DNA from: Burkholderiales bacterium
Lineage (GTDB): Bacteria > Pseudomonadota > Gammaproteobacteria > Burkholderiales > Burkholderiaceae_C
DNA: 64,000 nucleotides
Reading direction: 5' to 3'
Assembly: GCA_026400105.1 (NCBI GenBank)
Contig: JAPLPQ010000087.1
Coordinates: forward strand, 1-64,000
The stretch's first letter is position 1, and each line of letters begins with the position of its first letter. The notes beneath the pieces are model-generated. The model was not told where the DNA came from and did not search any database. It worked only from the letters and a program-made list of their open reading frames with translations. Positions 51,265 through 60,035 of this stretch are shown here, piece by piece. Position numbers and translations under genes: made by a program.

Positions 51265-51280
51265 TGCTAAAATTTTAGCA
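51265..51280. promoter_or_regulatory. 16-bp perfect palindrome upstream of the phosphorelay operon
   Basis: TGCTAAAATTTTAGCA is a perfect palindrome 55 bases upstream of the response regulator start, within the only strongly AT-rich stretch of this part of the window. It is the expected size for the site of a dimeric regulator and should overlap the promoter. Confidence 0.55.
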
Positions 51281-51337
51281 CTTTGGTTTCCTGGCTCGGA
51301 CCGCATCGATTTCTGCATGCTTTGCGCGGGGCGCTCG

Positions 51338-51365
51338 TGCAATGCAATGCAATGCAATGCAATGC
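51338..51365. repeat. Pentanucleotide tandem repeat (TGCAA x5 plus TGC)
   Basis: The unit TGCAA is repeated five times without error and followed by a partial unit, about 130 bases upstream of the response regulator start. Slipped-strand changes would alter spacing in the promoter region by 5 bases. It lies between the palindrome and the hisC remnant. Confidence 0.6.
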
Positions 51366-51403
51366 GGTGATGGGGTCACGGACGGTGGCAGGGAAATACT
51401 GGA

Positions 51404-51475
51404 ATCGACAAGTTCCTGCGCCTCACGATCGGCACCGACGCGCAATGTACAACGCTGGGCGAGATTCTGGCGGGC
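51404..51475 (+). pseudogene. Decayed copy of the hisC 3' end
   Basis: The sequence encodes IDKFLRLTIGTDAQCTTLGEILAG, against [28 protein letters not shown] in intact HisC. 63 of 72 aligned bases match, apart from one 12-base in-frame deletion between GCT repeats. The stop codon is lost, and the frame runs on. It lies in the same orientation as hisC, on the far side of the phosphorelay-chemoreceptor operon, and ends 34 bases before the photolyase stop. About half the differences are at synonymous positions, so the copy is old or came from a diverged source. Confidence 0.75.
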
Positions 51476-51509
51476 GAAAGCTGCTGCCGCATCGACCCCA
51501 GCGGCCAGG

Positions 51510-53108
51510 TCAGAGCGACTCGAGTCGCGCCAGCGTGACGGCTGCCTGCTCGCGCAAGGCCTGGCGTGCCTCGGGCGTCATCTTGTCGAGGTTCTTGTAG
51601 ACCATGGCCAGCCGGTGGTTGCCGCGCAGGCGCCCGGCCTGGCGCTCGAAGAAGTCCCAGTAGAGCGCGTTGAACGGACAGGCGCGCTCGCCGGTTTTCA
51701 GCTTCTTGTCATAGCGGCAGCCCTTGCAGTGGTCGCCCATGCGGTCGAGGTAGGCGGCGCTTGACACATAGGGCTTGGTCGCGAGCTGGCCGCCGTCGGC
51801 GAACTGGCTCATGCCGAGGGTGTTGGGCGCCTCGACCCATTCGAAGGCATCGATGTAGATGCCCAGGTACCAGCGGTGCAGCGGCTGCGGGTCGAGCCCG
51901 GCCAGCAGCGCGAAGTTGCCGATCACCATCAGGCGCTGGATGTGATGCGCGTAGGCCTGCTGCAGTGAAGCCCCAATCGCCGCCGCCAGGCAGGCCATGC
52001 CGGTCTGGCCGTTCCAGAACCAGTGCGGCAGCGGGCGCTGATGGCCGAGCGCGTTGGACTCGGTATAGCCCGGCATGCGGGCCCAGTAGACGCCACGCAC
52101 ATATTCGCGCCAGCCCAGGATCTGGCGGATGAAGCCCTCGGCAGCCGCCAGCGGCGCCCTGCCCGCGCGCCAGGCCAGCTCGGCGCGCTGCACCACCTCG
52201 CGCGGATGCAGCATCTTGACATTGAGCGCGAACGACAGCAGCGAGTGGAACAGGCGCCAGCTTTTGCCTGAGAGCGCATCCTGGTAGTCGCCGAAATGCG
52301 GCAGCGCGTGCTGGATGAAATCGTCGAGCTGCTGCAGCGCCTCGGCCCGGTTCAGCGGCCAGCGGAAATCGGCTGCCTGCGGCTGGCCCATGGTGACGAT
52401 GCCAGCCGCCTCGATCTGGCTCCATAGCGCCGAATGGTCATGACGCGGCCGGTGGTCGGCCGGCTCGGGCGGATTGCCGGGCCAGGACTTGCGATTGTCG
52501 GCATCGAAGTTCCATTGACCGCCCTGCGGCTGGCCGTCGGCGTCGAGCAGCACGCCGTGGTGCCGGCGCAGGGTGCGGTAGAAATGCTCGAGCAGCCATT
52601 GCTTGCGGCCGGCAAAGAGCTCGGCCGCTTCGCCGCGCGCGGTGTAAAAATGCTCGCTGTCCACGGTTCGGCAGGCAATGGTCTGGCGCGATGCCCATTC
52701 CGTCAGCTGCACGTCGAGCCGCCATTCGTCGGGCTGCTGCCACTCGACCGCGCTGGCGCCGTAATGGCTGATCAGCGCGTCGAGGTTGGCGCTCAGCGAC
52801 TGGCGGTTCGAGGCATCGTCGATCGCGACATGGCGCACGCGGTGGCCGGCGGCCTTGAGCTGGCGCGCGAAGTCGCGCATCGCGGCGAAGATCGCAATCA
52901 CTTTCTGTGCATGGTGCACGACATAGTCGGTTTCCTGGCGCAGCTCCATCAGTATATGAATCCGCTGCGGATCGGGGCGGTCGAACCAGGAATGCAGCGG
53001 ATTGAGCTGGTCGCCCAGGATCAGGCACAGCGTCGGGCCGGCCGGCGCGCTCGCGGGGGCGGCGGCTGAGCCGATGGCCTGGGCTGCGGTGGGCTCCATG
53101 GCGCTCAT
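51510..53108 (-). CDS. FeS-type bacterial cryptochrome/photolyase (PhrB/CryB class)
   Basis: This 532-residue flavoprotein of the (6-4) photolyase/FeS-BCP class has the opening LCLILGDQLNPLHSWF. The Fe-S ligands are Cys373 (GMACLAAAI), Cys461 and Cys464 (DHCKGC) and Cys477 (RACPFN). The spacing is the one I recall for Agrobacterium PhrB. Other family landmarks are QILGWREYVRGVYWARMPGY, NALG, and GIYIDAFEWVEAPNTLGMSQFADGG. The first 25 residues are Ala/Pro-rich. Its start overlaps the CRY-DASH stop by 4 bases. Confidence 0.88.
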   Translation of the reverse strand: MSAMEPTAAQAIGSAAAPASAPAGPTLCLILGDQLNPLHSWFDRPDPQRIHILMELRQETDYVVHHAQKVIAIFAAMRDFARQLKAAGHRVRHVAIDDASNRQSLSANLDALISHYGASAVEWQQPDEWRLDVQLTEWASRQTIACRTVDSEHFYTARGEAAELFAGRKQWLLEHFYRTLRRHHGVLLDADGQPQGGQWNFDADNRKSWPGNPPEPADHRPRHDHSALWSQIEAAGIVTMGQPQAADFRWPLNRAEALQQLDDFIQHALPHFGDYQDALSGKSWRLFHSLLSFALNVKMLHPREVVQRAELAWRAGRAPLAAAEGFIRQILGWREYVRGVYWARMPGYTESNALGHQRPLPHWFWNGQTGMACLAAAIGASLQQAYAHHIQRLMVIGNFALLAGLDPQPLHRWYLGIYIDAFEWVEAPNTLGMSQFADGGQLATKPYVSSAAYLDRMGDHCKGCRYDKKLKTGERACPFNALYWDFFERQAGRLRGNHRLAMVYKNLDKMTPEARQALREQAAVTLARLESL

Positions 53109-54478
53109 GGCTGGCCCTGGCCCCAGAGCCGGCGATAGGCGCCGTCGCGGTCGTAGTCCTGCGCCTGCTTGTGAGTGTTGAAGCGGCGGCCGCCACGCGG
53201 GTCGGTGCCGCGCCCGGCGATGTAGAGCCAGTTGCCCTGGTTGCTGTGGACATCGTAGTCAAGCAGCTGCGACTCGAACCAGGCCGCGCCGGCGCGCCAA
53301 TCACCGCCGAGGTCGTGCACCAGATAGCTGGCCACGTTCTGGCGCAGCCGGTTCGACAGGTAGCCGGTGGAGATGAGCTCGCGCATGCCGGCATCGACCA
53401 GCGGGTTGCCGCTGCGGCCCTGGGTCCAGCGCTCGAAGCCGCGGACGTTGTGCGCCGGCAGGGGCAAGTCGGACAGCCCGCGCGCGCCGTAGAGCCGTCG
53501 CCCATGCTTGCACTGCAGCCAGCGGAAATGGTCGCGCCAGAGCAGCTCGAACCAGAGCCAGTAGCTGCCGTCGTTGGCGCCGCGCTCGGCCTCGAAGGCG
53601 CGGATGGCGGCCATGGCCTGGCGTGGCGACAAGGCGCCCGTGGCGAGCCAGGGCGAGAACTTGCTCGAATAGTCGAGCCCCGCCAGGCCGTTGCGGGTGT
53701 CCTTGTAGCGGTGCGGCAGGCCGCGCGCGCAGTACTGGCGCAGATGGGCCAGCGCGGCGCGCTCGCCACCGTGGCAGTGAGCGTCCGCATAGGGGAAGGA
53801 GCTGCGCGGATCGGCGGCCGGACGCGGGATGTCGGGGCGTGCGGTCGCTGCCGCCAGCCAGGAGCGCAGCGCCGGCGCACCCTCCGCCGCGGAATCGCCT
53901 GCCGCGCCGGGAGCCGTTGCCGCGAAGGCTGCCGGCAAGGGCGGCAGCGCGTCGGGCACAGGCAGCGGCGCTGCCTCGCGCGCACCGGCCCGCTCAAGCT
54001 GCTGGCGGAAGGTGGTGAAGGTATCGGGCACGGCCTCGGGCGTGAAAGGCAGGTCGGCCGGATCGATCAGGCTGGACTGCCAGACCGTCTCGACCTGCAG
54101 CCCGGCCGCGCGCAGCGCCTGCACGGCGTCCTGCTCCTCGGGTGCGGCGATTGCCTCGCAGACCAGCCGGCTGGCACCGAGCTGGCGCATCAGTTCCGGC
54201 AGCAGCACAGCCGGACTGCCCTGCAACTCGATCAGATCGCTGCCCAGCGCCTGCAGCCGTGGCTTCAGGTCATCGAGCGCCTGCGCCAGGAAGGCGCGCC
54301 GATGCGGCCCCAGCCGCGCAAAGCCCCAGCGCGTGTCAATCTGTTGCTCCGGGTCATGCAGATAGACCGGCAGCAGCCAGCCGCCCGGCTCGCGCGCGCG
54401 CCGCGCCGCCAGCAGCAGCGCCGGGTTGTCGTGCAGGCGCAGGTCGTTGCGCAGCCAGTAGAGCACGCCCGCGCTCAT
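53105..54478 (-). CDS. Cryptochrome DASH / class I photolyase
   Basis: This 457-residue FAD and MTHF-binding protein has the N-terminal antenna domain [19 protein letters not shown] and the DASH-type segment [12 protein letters not shown]. The flavin pocket includes [30 protein letters not shown], with [14 protein letters not shown] and [26 protein letters not shown]. The C-terminus includes [24 protein letters not shown], which fits the DASH family. It repairs DNA or signals light. The ATG at 54478 overlaps the DUF2256 stop. Confidence 0.88.
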   Translation of the reverse strand: MSAGVLYWLRNDLRLHDNPALLLAARRAREPGGWLLPVYLHDPEQQIDTRWGFARLGPHRRAFLAQALDDLKPRLQALGSDLIELQGSPAVLLPELMRQLGASRLVCEAIAAPEEQDAVQALRAAGLQVETVWQSSLIDPADLPFTPEAVPDTFTTFRQQLERAGAREAAPLPVPDALPPLPAAFAATAPGAAGDSAAEGAPALRSWLAAATARPDIPRPAADPRSSFPYADAHCHGGERAALAHLRQYCARGLPHRYKDTRNGLAGLDYSSKFSPWLATGALSPRQAMAAIRAFEAERGANDGSYWLWFELLWRDHFRWLQCKHGRRLYGARGLSDLPLPAHNVRGFERWTQGRSGNPLVDAGMRELISTGYLSNRLRQNVASYLVHDLGGDWRAGAAWFESQLLDYDVHSNQGNWLYIAGRGTDPRGGRRFNTHKQAQDYDRDGAYRRLWGQGQP

Positions 54479-54636
54479 GAGCCGGTCCCCTGTGCCTTGG
54501 GCGCGCTGCGGCGGCAGCGCTCGGAGCAGTACTTGACCTGATCCCAGTCGCGCTCCCATTTCTTGCGCCAGGCAAAGGGCAGGCCGCAGCAGAGGCAGGT
54601 CTTGCTCGGCAGCTCGGTTTTCTTCTTCATCTTCAT
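54475..54636 (-). CDS. DUF2256 small zinc-finger protein
   Basis: This 53-residue protein is too short for most gene callers. It has the family pattern [29 protein letters not shown] with paired cysteines for one zinc. DUF2256 genes are common partners of cryptochrome/photolyase genes, and the function is unknown. The ATGA overlap with the CRY-DASH start implies coupled translation. Confidence 0.85.
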   Translation of the reverse strand: MKMKKKTELPSKTCLCCGLPFAWRKKWERDWDQVKYCSERCRRSAPKAQGTGS

Positions 54637-54666
54637 GGCAAGTCTCTCGATCCGGGCAGCACGGGT

Positions 54667-55098
54667 TCAGCGCTGGGCACGGGCCTTGAGCCAGCGCATC
54701 AAGCCGCCGACCAGCGGCAGCTTTTCATACAGTTCCTCGGCCGCGTCCCAGTAGTCGCGGTGCAGCGTCACCAGCCCGTCGTCATTGAGCTTCAAACGGG
54801 TCGCGCCCTCGATGCGCTGCAGCTGATCGCGCCTGAAGCGCTTGAAGCGGAAGGTGAAGTCCCAGCTCAGGAAGGCATCGCTGCCCTGCTGCAGCTGGTG
54901 GGTGACGACGAAGCGCGGCTGGTCGAGCGCCTCGAACATGTGGCAGAAGATCCGCGCGATGGCCGGCACGCCGCGCACGTCGTTGAACGGGTCCTTGAAG
55001 CGTGCGTCGGCGGCGTAATACCGGTCCAGCCGCGCGACATCGGCCGGCTGCAGTTGCTCGAAATAGCGGACGAAGCGGGAAATGGCGTCAGGTGGCAT
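54667..55098 (-). CDS. NTF2-like/SnoaL-type protein
   Basis: This 143-residue protein of the NTF2-like fold has the helical opening ISRFVRYFEQLQPADVARLDRYYAADARFKDPFNDVRG and strands with FLSWDFTFRFKRF and LHRDYWDAAEELYEK. Its enzymatic activity is unknown. It occurs in the photo-oxidative cluster of other proteobacteria beside the SDR, DUF1365 and CFA genes. It lies 3 bases behind the SDR. Confidence 0.8.
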   Translation of the reverse strand: MPPDAISRFVRYFEQLQPADVARLDRYYAADARFKDPFNDVRGVPAIARIFCHMFEALDQPRFVVTHQLQQGSDAFLSWDFTFRFKRFRRDQLQRIEGATRLKLNDDGLVTLHRDYWDAAEELYEKLPLVGGLMRWLKARAQR

Positions 55099-55101
55099 GG
55101 C

Positions 55102-55872
55102 TCAGAGCCCGGTCAGGCGCCGCACCAGCGCGAAATAGGCGCGGTAGGGCAGCAGCCGCAACAGCAGCATGAAGCGGCTGAAGCGCTTGGGAAAATGGAT
55201 CATGAAAGTGCCGCGTTCCCAGCCGCGCACGATCTCGGCGGCGGCCTGCTCGGGCGTCAGCAGCGCGGGCATCGGAAAATCATTGCCAGCGGTCAGCGGC
55301 GTCGCGACGAAGCCGGGCGTGATCACGCTGACGCCCAGGCCCCGCGGCTGCAGGTCGAGGTAAAGCGATTCGGCCAGGTTGATCAGTGCGGCCTTGGTCG
55401 GCCCATAGGCCAGGCTCCTGGGCAGGCCGCGAAAACCGGCCACGCTGCTGACCAGGCTGACATGACCGTGACCCTGCGCCAGCAGCGCCGGCAGCAAGGC
55501 CGCCAGCAGATGCCAGACCCCGGTCAGGTTGACCTGCTGGTGGCGCAGCGCGTCGTCGAGGTCGAGCTCCATGGCGCGCATCGGCCGGTAGTGCCCCGCG
55601 AGGTAGCAGACCAGATCGAGCGGGCCAGCGGCCAGCAGCCGGTCGGCGGCCAGCTGCAGCGCCGCGCAGTCGGTGATGTCGAGCGCCAGCGCCTGGCTGC
55701 CCGGATGGGCCGCGACGAAGTCATCGAGCGCAGGCGCCTGGCGCGCCGACAAGATCACGCGCGCGCCGCGCCCGTGCAGCAGGCTGGCGGTGGCGCGGCC
55801 GATGCCGCTCGAGGCCCCGATCAGCCAGACGCGCCGACCGTTCCAGTCGCGAATGCGCGGGTTCAGGTTCAT
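55102..55872 (-). CDS. Short-chain dehydrogenase/reductase
   Basis: This 256-residue SDR has the cofactor motif LIGASSGIGRATASLL, the NAG-type strand LDLVCYLAG, the active site SLVSSVAG with Tyr and Lys in AYGPTKAAL, and a C-terminal basic, hydrophobic tail (FMLLLRLLPYRAYFALVRR). It is the SDR type usually found with CFA-like synthase and DUF1365 genes. Substrate unknown; lipid-related is a guess from context. Confidence 0.82.
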   Translation of the reverse strand: MNLNPRIRDWNGRRVWLIGASSGIGRATASLLHGRGARVILSARQAPALDDFVAAHPGSQALALDITDCAALQLAADRLLAAGPLDLVCYLAGHYRPMRAMELDLDDALRHQQVNLTGVWHLLAALLPALLAQGHGHVSLVSSVAGFRGLPRSLAYGPTKAALINLAESLYLDLQPRGLGVSVITPGFVATPLTAGNDFPMPALLTPEQAAAEIVRGWERGTFMIHFPKRFSRFMLLLRLLPYRAYFALVRRLTGL

Positions 55873-55909
55873 GGCGTGATCCGCAGAAGCGACGGTTTCA
55901 TGGGGCGCT

Positions 55910-57151
55910 TCAGCATGGCTTTTGCAGCGTGTACTGACGCACATCAATGTCGCCGGCCCGGAAGCCCGCCTCGCAATAGGCCAGGTAGAACTCCCAGACC
56001 CGGATGAAGCGCTCGTCGAAGCCCAGCTGCAGCACCTCCTCGCGCCGGGCCAGGAAGGACTCGCGCCAGCGCCGGCAGGTCTCGGCATAGTCGAGGCCGA
56101 AGCCGAACTCGTCGACCACGCGCAGCCCGGCGGCCTCGGCCTGGCGCTTGAACTCCTGCGGACAGGGCAGGCAACCACCCGGAAAGATGTACTGCTGGAT
56201 GAAGTCGGTCGAACGCAGGTAGCGCTCGAACAGGCCGTCATCGATCACGATGCTCTGGATGCAGGCCTTGCCGCCGGGTTTGAGCAGGCGCTGCACGGTC
56301 TGGAAATAGGTCGGCCAGTACTCGCGCCCGACCGCCTCGATCATCTCGATCGAGCAGATCGCGTCATAAGGTCCGTCGTCGATGTCGCGGTAGTCCTGCA
56401 GCCGCAGATCGACCCGCTGCGCCTGGCCCTGCTCGGCCAGCCGCTGGCGCGCGAAAGCCAGCTGCTCGGTCGACAGGGTCACGCCTGTCACCGAGGCGCC
56501 GAACTCGAGCGTGGCCTTTTCCGCCAGCGCGCCCCAGCCGCAGCCGATCTCGAGCAGGCGCTGGCCCGGTTCGATGCCGCTCAGGCACAAGGCGCGCGCC
56601 ACCTTGGCATGCTGGGCCTGGCCCAGGTCGCCATCCAGACGACCCTCGAACCAGGCCGAGGAATAGTTCATGCTCGGATCGAGCCAGAGCCGGTAGAACG
56701 CATTGCCGAGGTCGTAATGGGCGTGGATGTTCTTGCGGCTGTTGGCGCGCGTGTTGCGGTTCAGCAGATGCTTGATCCGGTACAGCAGCCGGCCGGCCCA
56801 GTGGCCGAAGATCACCGCGTCCAGCGCCTGCCGGTTCGCGGCCAGCAGGCCGAGCAGCTCGGCCAGGTGCGGCGTGCTCCAGTCGCCGGCGATATAGCTC
56901 TCGGCAAAGCCGATGTCGCCCGACTTGAGCGCGGCGGCGCAGGGCTTCCAGTTGTGCAGGTGGATCACCGCGCAGGGCGCGCCCGACTCGGCCTGGCCGA
57001 AATGCTGCAGCTGGCCATCGGGCAGCTGCAGCGTCAGCGCGCCGTGAGGCAGCCGCTGCAGCAGGCCGAACAGGGTACGGGCCGAGGCGGGCAGGTCGGC
57101 CGGCAAGGGCTGCAGGCCGGAGGCGCCGAGGGGAACGGTGGAGCTGTTCAT
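55910..57151 (-). CDS. Cyclopropane-fatty-acyl-phospholipid synthase-like methyltransferase
   Basis: This 413-residue SAM-dependent protein would modify unsaturated acyl chains in membrane lipids. It has the N-terminal lipid-binding part with GDIGFAESYIAGDWSTPHL, then KKNIHAHYDLGNAFYRLWLD-like segments (here SRKNIHAHYDLGNAFY), MNYSSAWF, the SAM motif LLEIGCGWGALAEKA, and QQYIFPGGCLP. Such genes in photo-oxidative stress operons may make protective or furan fatty acids, which is inference. Confidence 0.85.
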   Translation of the reverse strand: MNSSTVPLGASGLQPLPADLPASARTLFGLLQRLPHGALTLQLPDGQLQHFGQAESGAPCAVIHLHNWKPCAAALKSGDIGFAESYIAGDWSTPHLAELLGLLAANRQALDAVIFGHWAGRLLYRIKHLLNRNTRANSRKNIHAHYDLGNAFYRLWLDPSMNYSSAWFEGRLDGDLGQAQHAKVARALCLSGIEPGQRLLEIGCGWGALAEKATLEFGASVTGVTLSTEQLAFARQRLAEQGQAQRVDLRLQDYRDIDDGPYDAICSIEMIEAVGREYWPTYFQTVQRLLKPGGKACIQSIVIDDGLFERYLRSTDFIQQYIFPGGCLPCPQEFKRQAEAAGLRVVDEFGFGLDYAETCRRWRESFLARREEVLQLGFDERFIRVWEFYLAYCEAGFRAGDIDVRQYTLQKPC

Positions 57152-57170
57152 GGATGAGGCCTCCCGCAGG

Positions 57171-58019
57171 TCAGCGGGTCAGGAATCGGTCGGGAGGATT
57201 GGGCTTGGCATGGAAGCGCACGCGCTTGCAGCAGAGCTTGAGCGCCTGCCAGTGGATGCGCCACACGATCATCAGGGTCATGGCCGGATAGCCCAGCAGC
57301 GCGCGCCGCAGGCTGGAGCGCGTGACGGCTTCGAGCCGGCCGCCGACGCTGGTGCGCAGCAGCGGACCGGCCTCGTCGTCGTGATCGATCCGCACCAGGG
57401 TCTGCAGGCTGCCGGCATGCTGGTGGCGCAGGAAGCAAAAGCGATAGCGCCCGGCCACTTCGCAGAAGGGCGAGACGTGAAAGACCTTCTCGGTCTGCAG
57501 CTCGATACCGTAGCGCGGGCGTTCGAGCAGGTAGCCATGGCGCTCGCCGAAGGTGTTGTTGACCTCGGCCACGATCGCGCGCAGGCTGCCGTCGGCGCGC
57601 TCGCAATACCAGAAGCTGACCGGCTTGAAGCTGTGGCCGAGCACGCGCGGATAGGCATGCAGCCAGACCTCGCCGTCGGCGTCGCTAATACCCTCGGCGC
57701 GCAGCAGCTCGTCGAGCCAGGCCAGCGCGCCGCCCTGCTCCGGCCCGCGGCCGTCGCCATGGTCGGCATCGAAGAAGCTGATCAGCCCGGGGCGGTTCAG
57801 CGCCAACGCGCCGGCGCTCGACGGGTCAATCGCCAGGCGGCGCATCGGCAGCAGCAGGAACCAGGTCGGGTAGGTGAAGTCGTTGCGGCTCGGCCGCAAG
57901 CGGCTGTGATGGACCTGACCGAAAGCGATCAGCGGCCCGGCGTCGGGCCAGCCAGCCGGTTCGACCGCCGCTGATGGAGCCGAGGGTGCCGAAGAGGCCG
58001 GCGCGGCCGACAAGCTCAT
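57171..58019 (-). CDS. DUF1365 protein
   Basis: This is a 282-residue protein of uncharacterised family DUF1365. Family segments are GQVHHSRLRPSRNDFTYPTWF, FDADHGDGRG, LHAYPRVLGHSFKPVSFWYCERADGSLRAIVAEVNNTFGERH and VFHVSPFCEVAGRYRF. Its genes commonly lie beside CFA-like synthase and FAD oxidoreductase genes. Its ATG overlaps the stop of the FAD oxidoreductase (4 bases). Confidence 0.88.
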   Translation of the reverse strand: MSLSAAPASSAPSAPSAAVEPAGWPDAGPLIAFGQVHHSRLRPSRNDFTYPTWFLLLPMRRLAIDPSSAGALALNRPGLISFFDADHGDGRGPEQGGALAWLDELLRAEGISDADGEVWLHAYPRVLGHSFKPVSFWYCERADGSLRAIVAEVNNTFGERHGYLLERPRYGIELQTEKVFHVSPFCEVAGRYRFCFLRHQHAGSLQTLVRIDHDDEAGPLLRTSVGGRLEAVTRSSLRRALLGYPAMTLMIVWRIHWQALKLCCKRVRFHAKPNPPDRFLTR

Positions 58020-59320
58020 GCTGCCTCCCGCCAGGCCAGCAGCTGCTGCTTGAGCCCGGTCGCCACCGCGAGCCCGGACTTGAGCCCGTCCTCGTGAAAG
58101 CCGTAGCCGGTCCAGGCACCGCAGAACCAGGTCTGCTGGCGGCCCTGCAGTTCGCCCAGACGCTGCTGGGCGCGGATCGCCGCTAGGTCGAACACCGGGT
58201 GCGCATAGTCGTATTCGCCGATGATGCAGGCCGGATCGATGTCGCGCACCGGGTTCAGCGACACCACGACATCCTGCGCGAAGGGCAGCGGCTGCAGCAG
58301 GTTGAGCCAGTAATGCAGGCAGACCCGGGCCGATTCGCGGCCGTCATCGGCGGCGCGCTCGTAGTTCCAGGCCGCCCAGGCGCGCTTGCGCTGCGGCATC
58401 ACCGCGACATCGGTATGCAGCACGGCCCGGTTGGGCTGGTAGCGGATCGCGCCCAGCAGCTCGCGCTCTTGTGCACTGGGCTGGCGCAGCAGCGCCAGCG
58501 CCTGGTCGGAATGGGTCGCCAGCACGACATGGTCGAAGCGCTCGGCGCCGCGGTCGGTCACGAGGCGCACGCCGGCCGCGTCGCGCTCGATCAGGCGCAC
58601 CGGCGTGTTCAGGCGCTTGTCGGCGATACCGGCCAGGATCTGCTCGACATAGTGCCGCGCGCCGCCGGCGACCGTGTGCCACTGCGGCCGGTTCGTGAGC
58701 TGGATCAGGCCGTGGTTGTGGCAGAAGCGGATCATGGTCGCGACCGGGAACTGCAGCATCTGGTCGGTCGGGCAGCTCCATATGCAGCCCAGCATCGGCA
58801 GGAAATACCAGTCGCGGAACGCCGCGCCGAAGCGGTGGGCCGAGAGGAACTCGCCCAGCGGCTGCATCAGCTCTGACTCCTGCCCGGCCGCGGCGATGCG
58901 GTGGCACAGCGCATTGAAGCGCAGCAGGTCGGCCAGCATGCCGAGAAAGCGCGGATTGAGCAGGTTGCGCTTCTGCGCGAACAGCGCGGCCAGGTTGCTG
59001 CCGCTCCATTCGAGCGCGCGGGCGCTGCCGGCCGCCGGCACCTGGACCGAAAACGACATGTCGGACTGGACGGTCTGGACACCGAGCTCGGTGAACAGCG
59101 CGATCAGCTGCGGGTAGGTGCGCTCGTTGTAGACCAGGAAACCGGTATCGACGCCATGGGTGACGGGGCGTCCGCTCGCGTCGGGCAGGGTCACGTCGAC
59201 GGTATGGGTATGGCCGCCGAAATAGTCACCGGCCTCGAACAGGGTCAGCGCCGCCTGGCCCTTGAGCGCATGGGCCACGGCCACGCCCGAGATGCCGGAG
59301 CCGACAATCGCGATCTTCAT
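58016..59320 (-). CDS. NAD(P)-binding FAD amine-oxidase-like oxidoreductase
   Basis: This 434-residue flavoprotein has the N-terminal dinucleotide motif IAIVGSGISGVAVAHAL, the second FAD segment ALTLFEAGDYFGGHTHTV, DTGFLVYNERTYPQLI and the C-terminal WFCGAWTGYGFHEDGLKSGLAVA. It resembles the desaturase/oxidoreductase partner of DUF1365 and CFA-like proteins, perhaps introducing oxidised groups into lipids. Activity is unproven. Confidence 0.85.
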   Translation of the reverse strand: MKIAIVGSGISGVAVAHALKGQAALTLFEAGDYFGGHTHTVDVTLPDASGRPVTHGVDTGFLVYNERTYPQLIALFTELGVQTVQSDMSFSVQVPAAGSARALEWSGSNLAALFAQKRNLLNPRFLGMLADLLRFNALCHRIAAAGQESELMQPLGEFLSAHRFGAAFRDWYFLPMLGCIWSCPTDQMLQFPVATMIRFCHNHGLIQLTNRPQWHTVAGGARHYVEQILAGIADKRLNTPVRLIERDAAGVRLVTDRGAERFDHVVLATHSDQALALLRQPSAQERELLGAIRYQPNRAVLHTDVAVMPQRKRAWAAWNYERAADDGRESARVCLHYWLNLLQPLPFAQDVVVSLNPVRDIDPACIIGEYDYAHPVFDLAAIRAQQRLGELQGRQQTWFCGAWTGYGFHEDGLKSGLAVATGLKQQLLAWREAA

Positions 59321-59332
59321 CCGTGCCTTCTT

Positions 59333-59920
59333 TCAGCGTGTGGCCGGCGCCGGCAGGGCCAGCTGGCGTTCGACCTCGCGCAGCAGGTCCTTGCTATCGG
59401 GGCTGGTCATGCTCGAGTAGGAGGCAACCGGCTTGCCGTCGCGACCGATCAGGTATTTGTAGAAGTTCCAGCGCGGCTTCTGGCCAGTGGCTTCGGCCAG
59501 CTGGCGAAAGAAGGGCGAAGCCTGGGCGCCGGTGACCGAACTCTTGGCGAACATCGGAAACTTGACGCCGTAGGTGTTGGCACAGAACTCGGCAATCTGC
59601 TGGTTGTTGCCCGACTCCTGGGCGAAATCGTTGGACGGAAAGCCCAGCACGACCAGGCCCTGGTCGCGGTAGCGGGCGTGGAGCTGTTCCAGGCCCTCGT
59701 ACTGGCCGGTGAAACCGCAGTAGCTGGCGGTGTTGACCACCAGCAGCACCTTGCCGCTGTACTGGCAGAGCGACTGCGGCTTCTCGTCCTGCAGGCGCGG
59801 GAAGCTGTGCTGCAGCAGGGCCGGGCAGCTGGCAGCCGGCTCGGCGGCCTGCACGGAGGCGCCGCCGAGGGCCAGCATCGCGGCAGCGGCGAAAGGAAGG
59901 CTCAAATGCAGGAATTTCAT
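59333..59920 (-). CDS. Exported glutathione peroxidase-like thiol peroxidase
   Basis: This 195-residue peroxidase has a signal peptide ending ...GGASVQA, so it acts in the periplasm. The peroxidatic cysteine is in VVNTASYCGFTGQYEGLE, followed by FPSNDFAQESGNNQQIAEFC, and the tryptophan of the tetrad lies in RWNFYKYLIGRDGKP. It probably reduces lipid or organic peroxides formed by singlet oxygen. It heads the nine-gene light operon and is divergent from the CarH/LitR-type gene. Confidence 0.88.
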   Translation of the reverse strand: MKFLHLSLPFAAAAMLALGGASVQAAEPAASCPALLQHSFPRLQDEKPQSLCQYSGKVLLVVNTASYCGFTGQYEGLEQLHARYRDQGLVVLGFPSNDFAQESGNNQQIAEFCANTYGVKFPMFAKSSVTGAQASPFFRQLAEATGQKPRWNFYKYLIGRDGKPVASYSSMTSPDSKDLLREVERQLALPAPATR

Positions 59921-59932
59921 GACGCCCTCTAT

Positions 59933-59951
59933 TTGTCTTGGACAAAGACAA
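59933..59951. promoter_or_regulatory. Candidate operator of the CarH/LitR-type regulator
   Basis: TTGTCTT, a 5-base spacer and AAGACAA form a perfect 7-bp dyad in the 115-base gap between the peroxidase gene and the divergent regulator. A MerR-type regulator gene next to such a dyad usually binds it. The site is 13 bases before the peroxidase ATG, so it would overlap the promoter or leader of that operon. Confidence 0.5.
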
Positions 59952-60035
59952 GTATGCTCTATTTATCCGAATCGCGTGCAGCGCCCACGATCAACCCGAA
60001 TCCCCATCGCCTTGCCTGACATATCCCCCGCGAAC

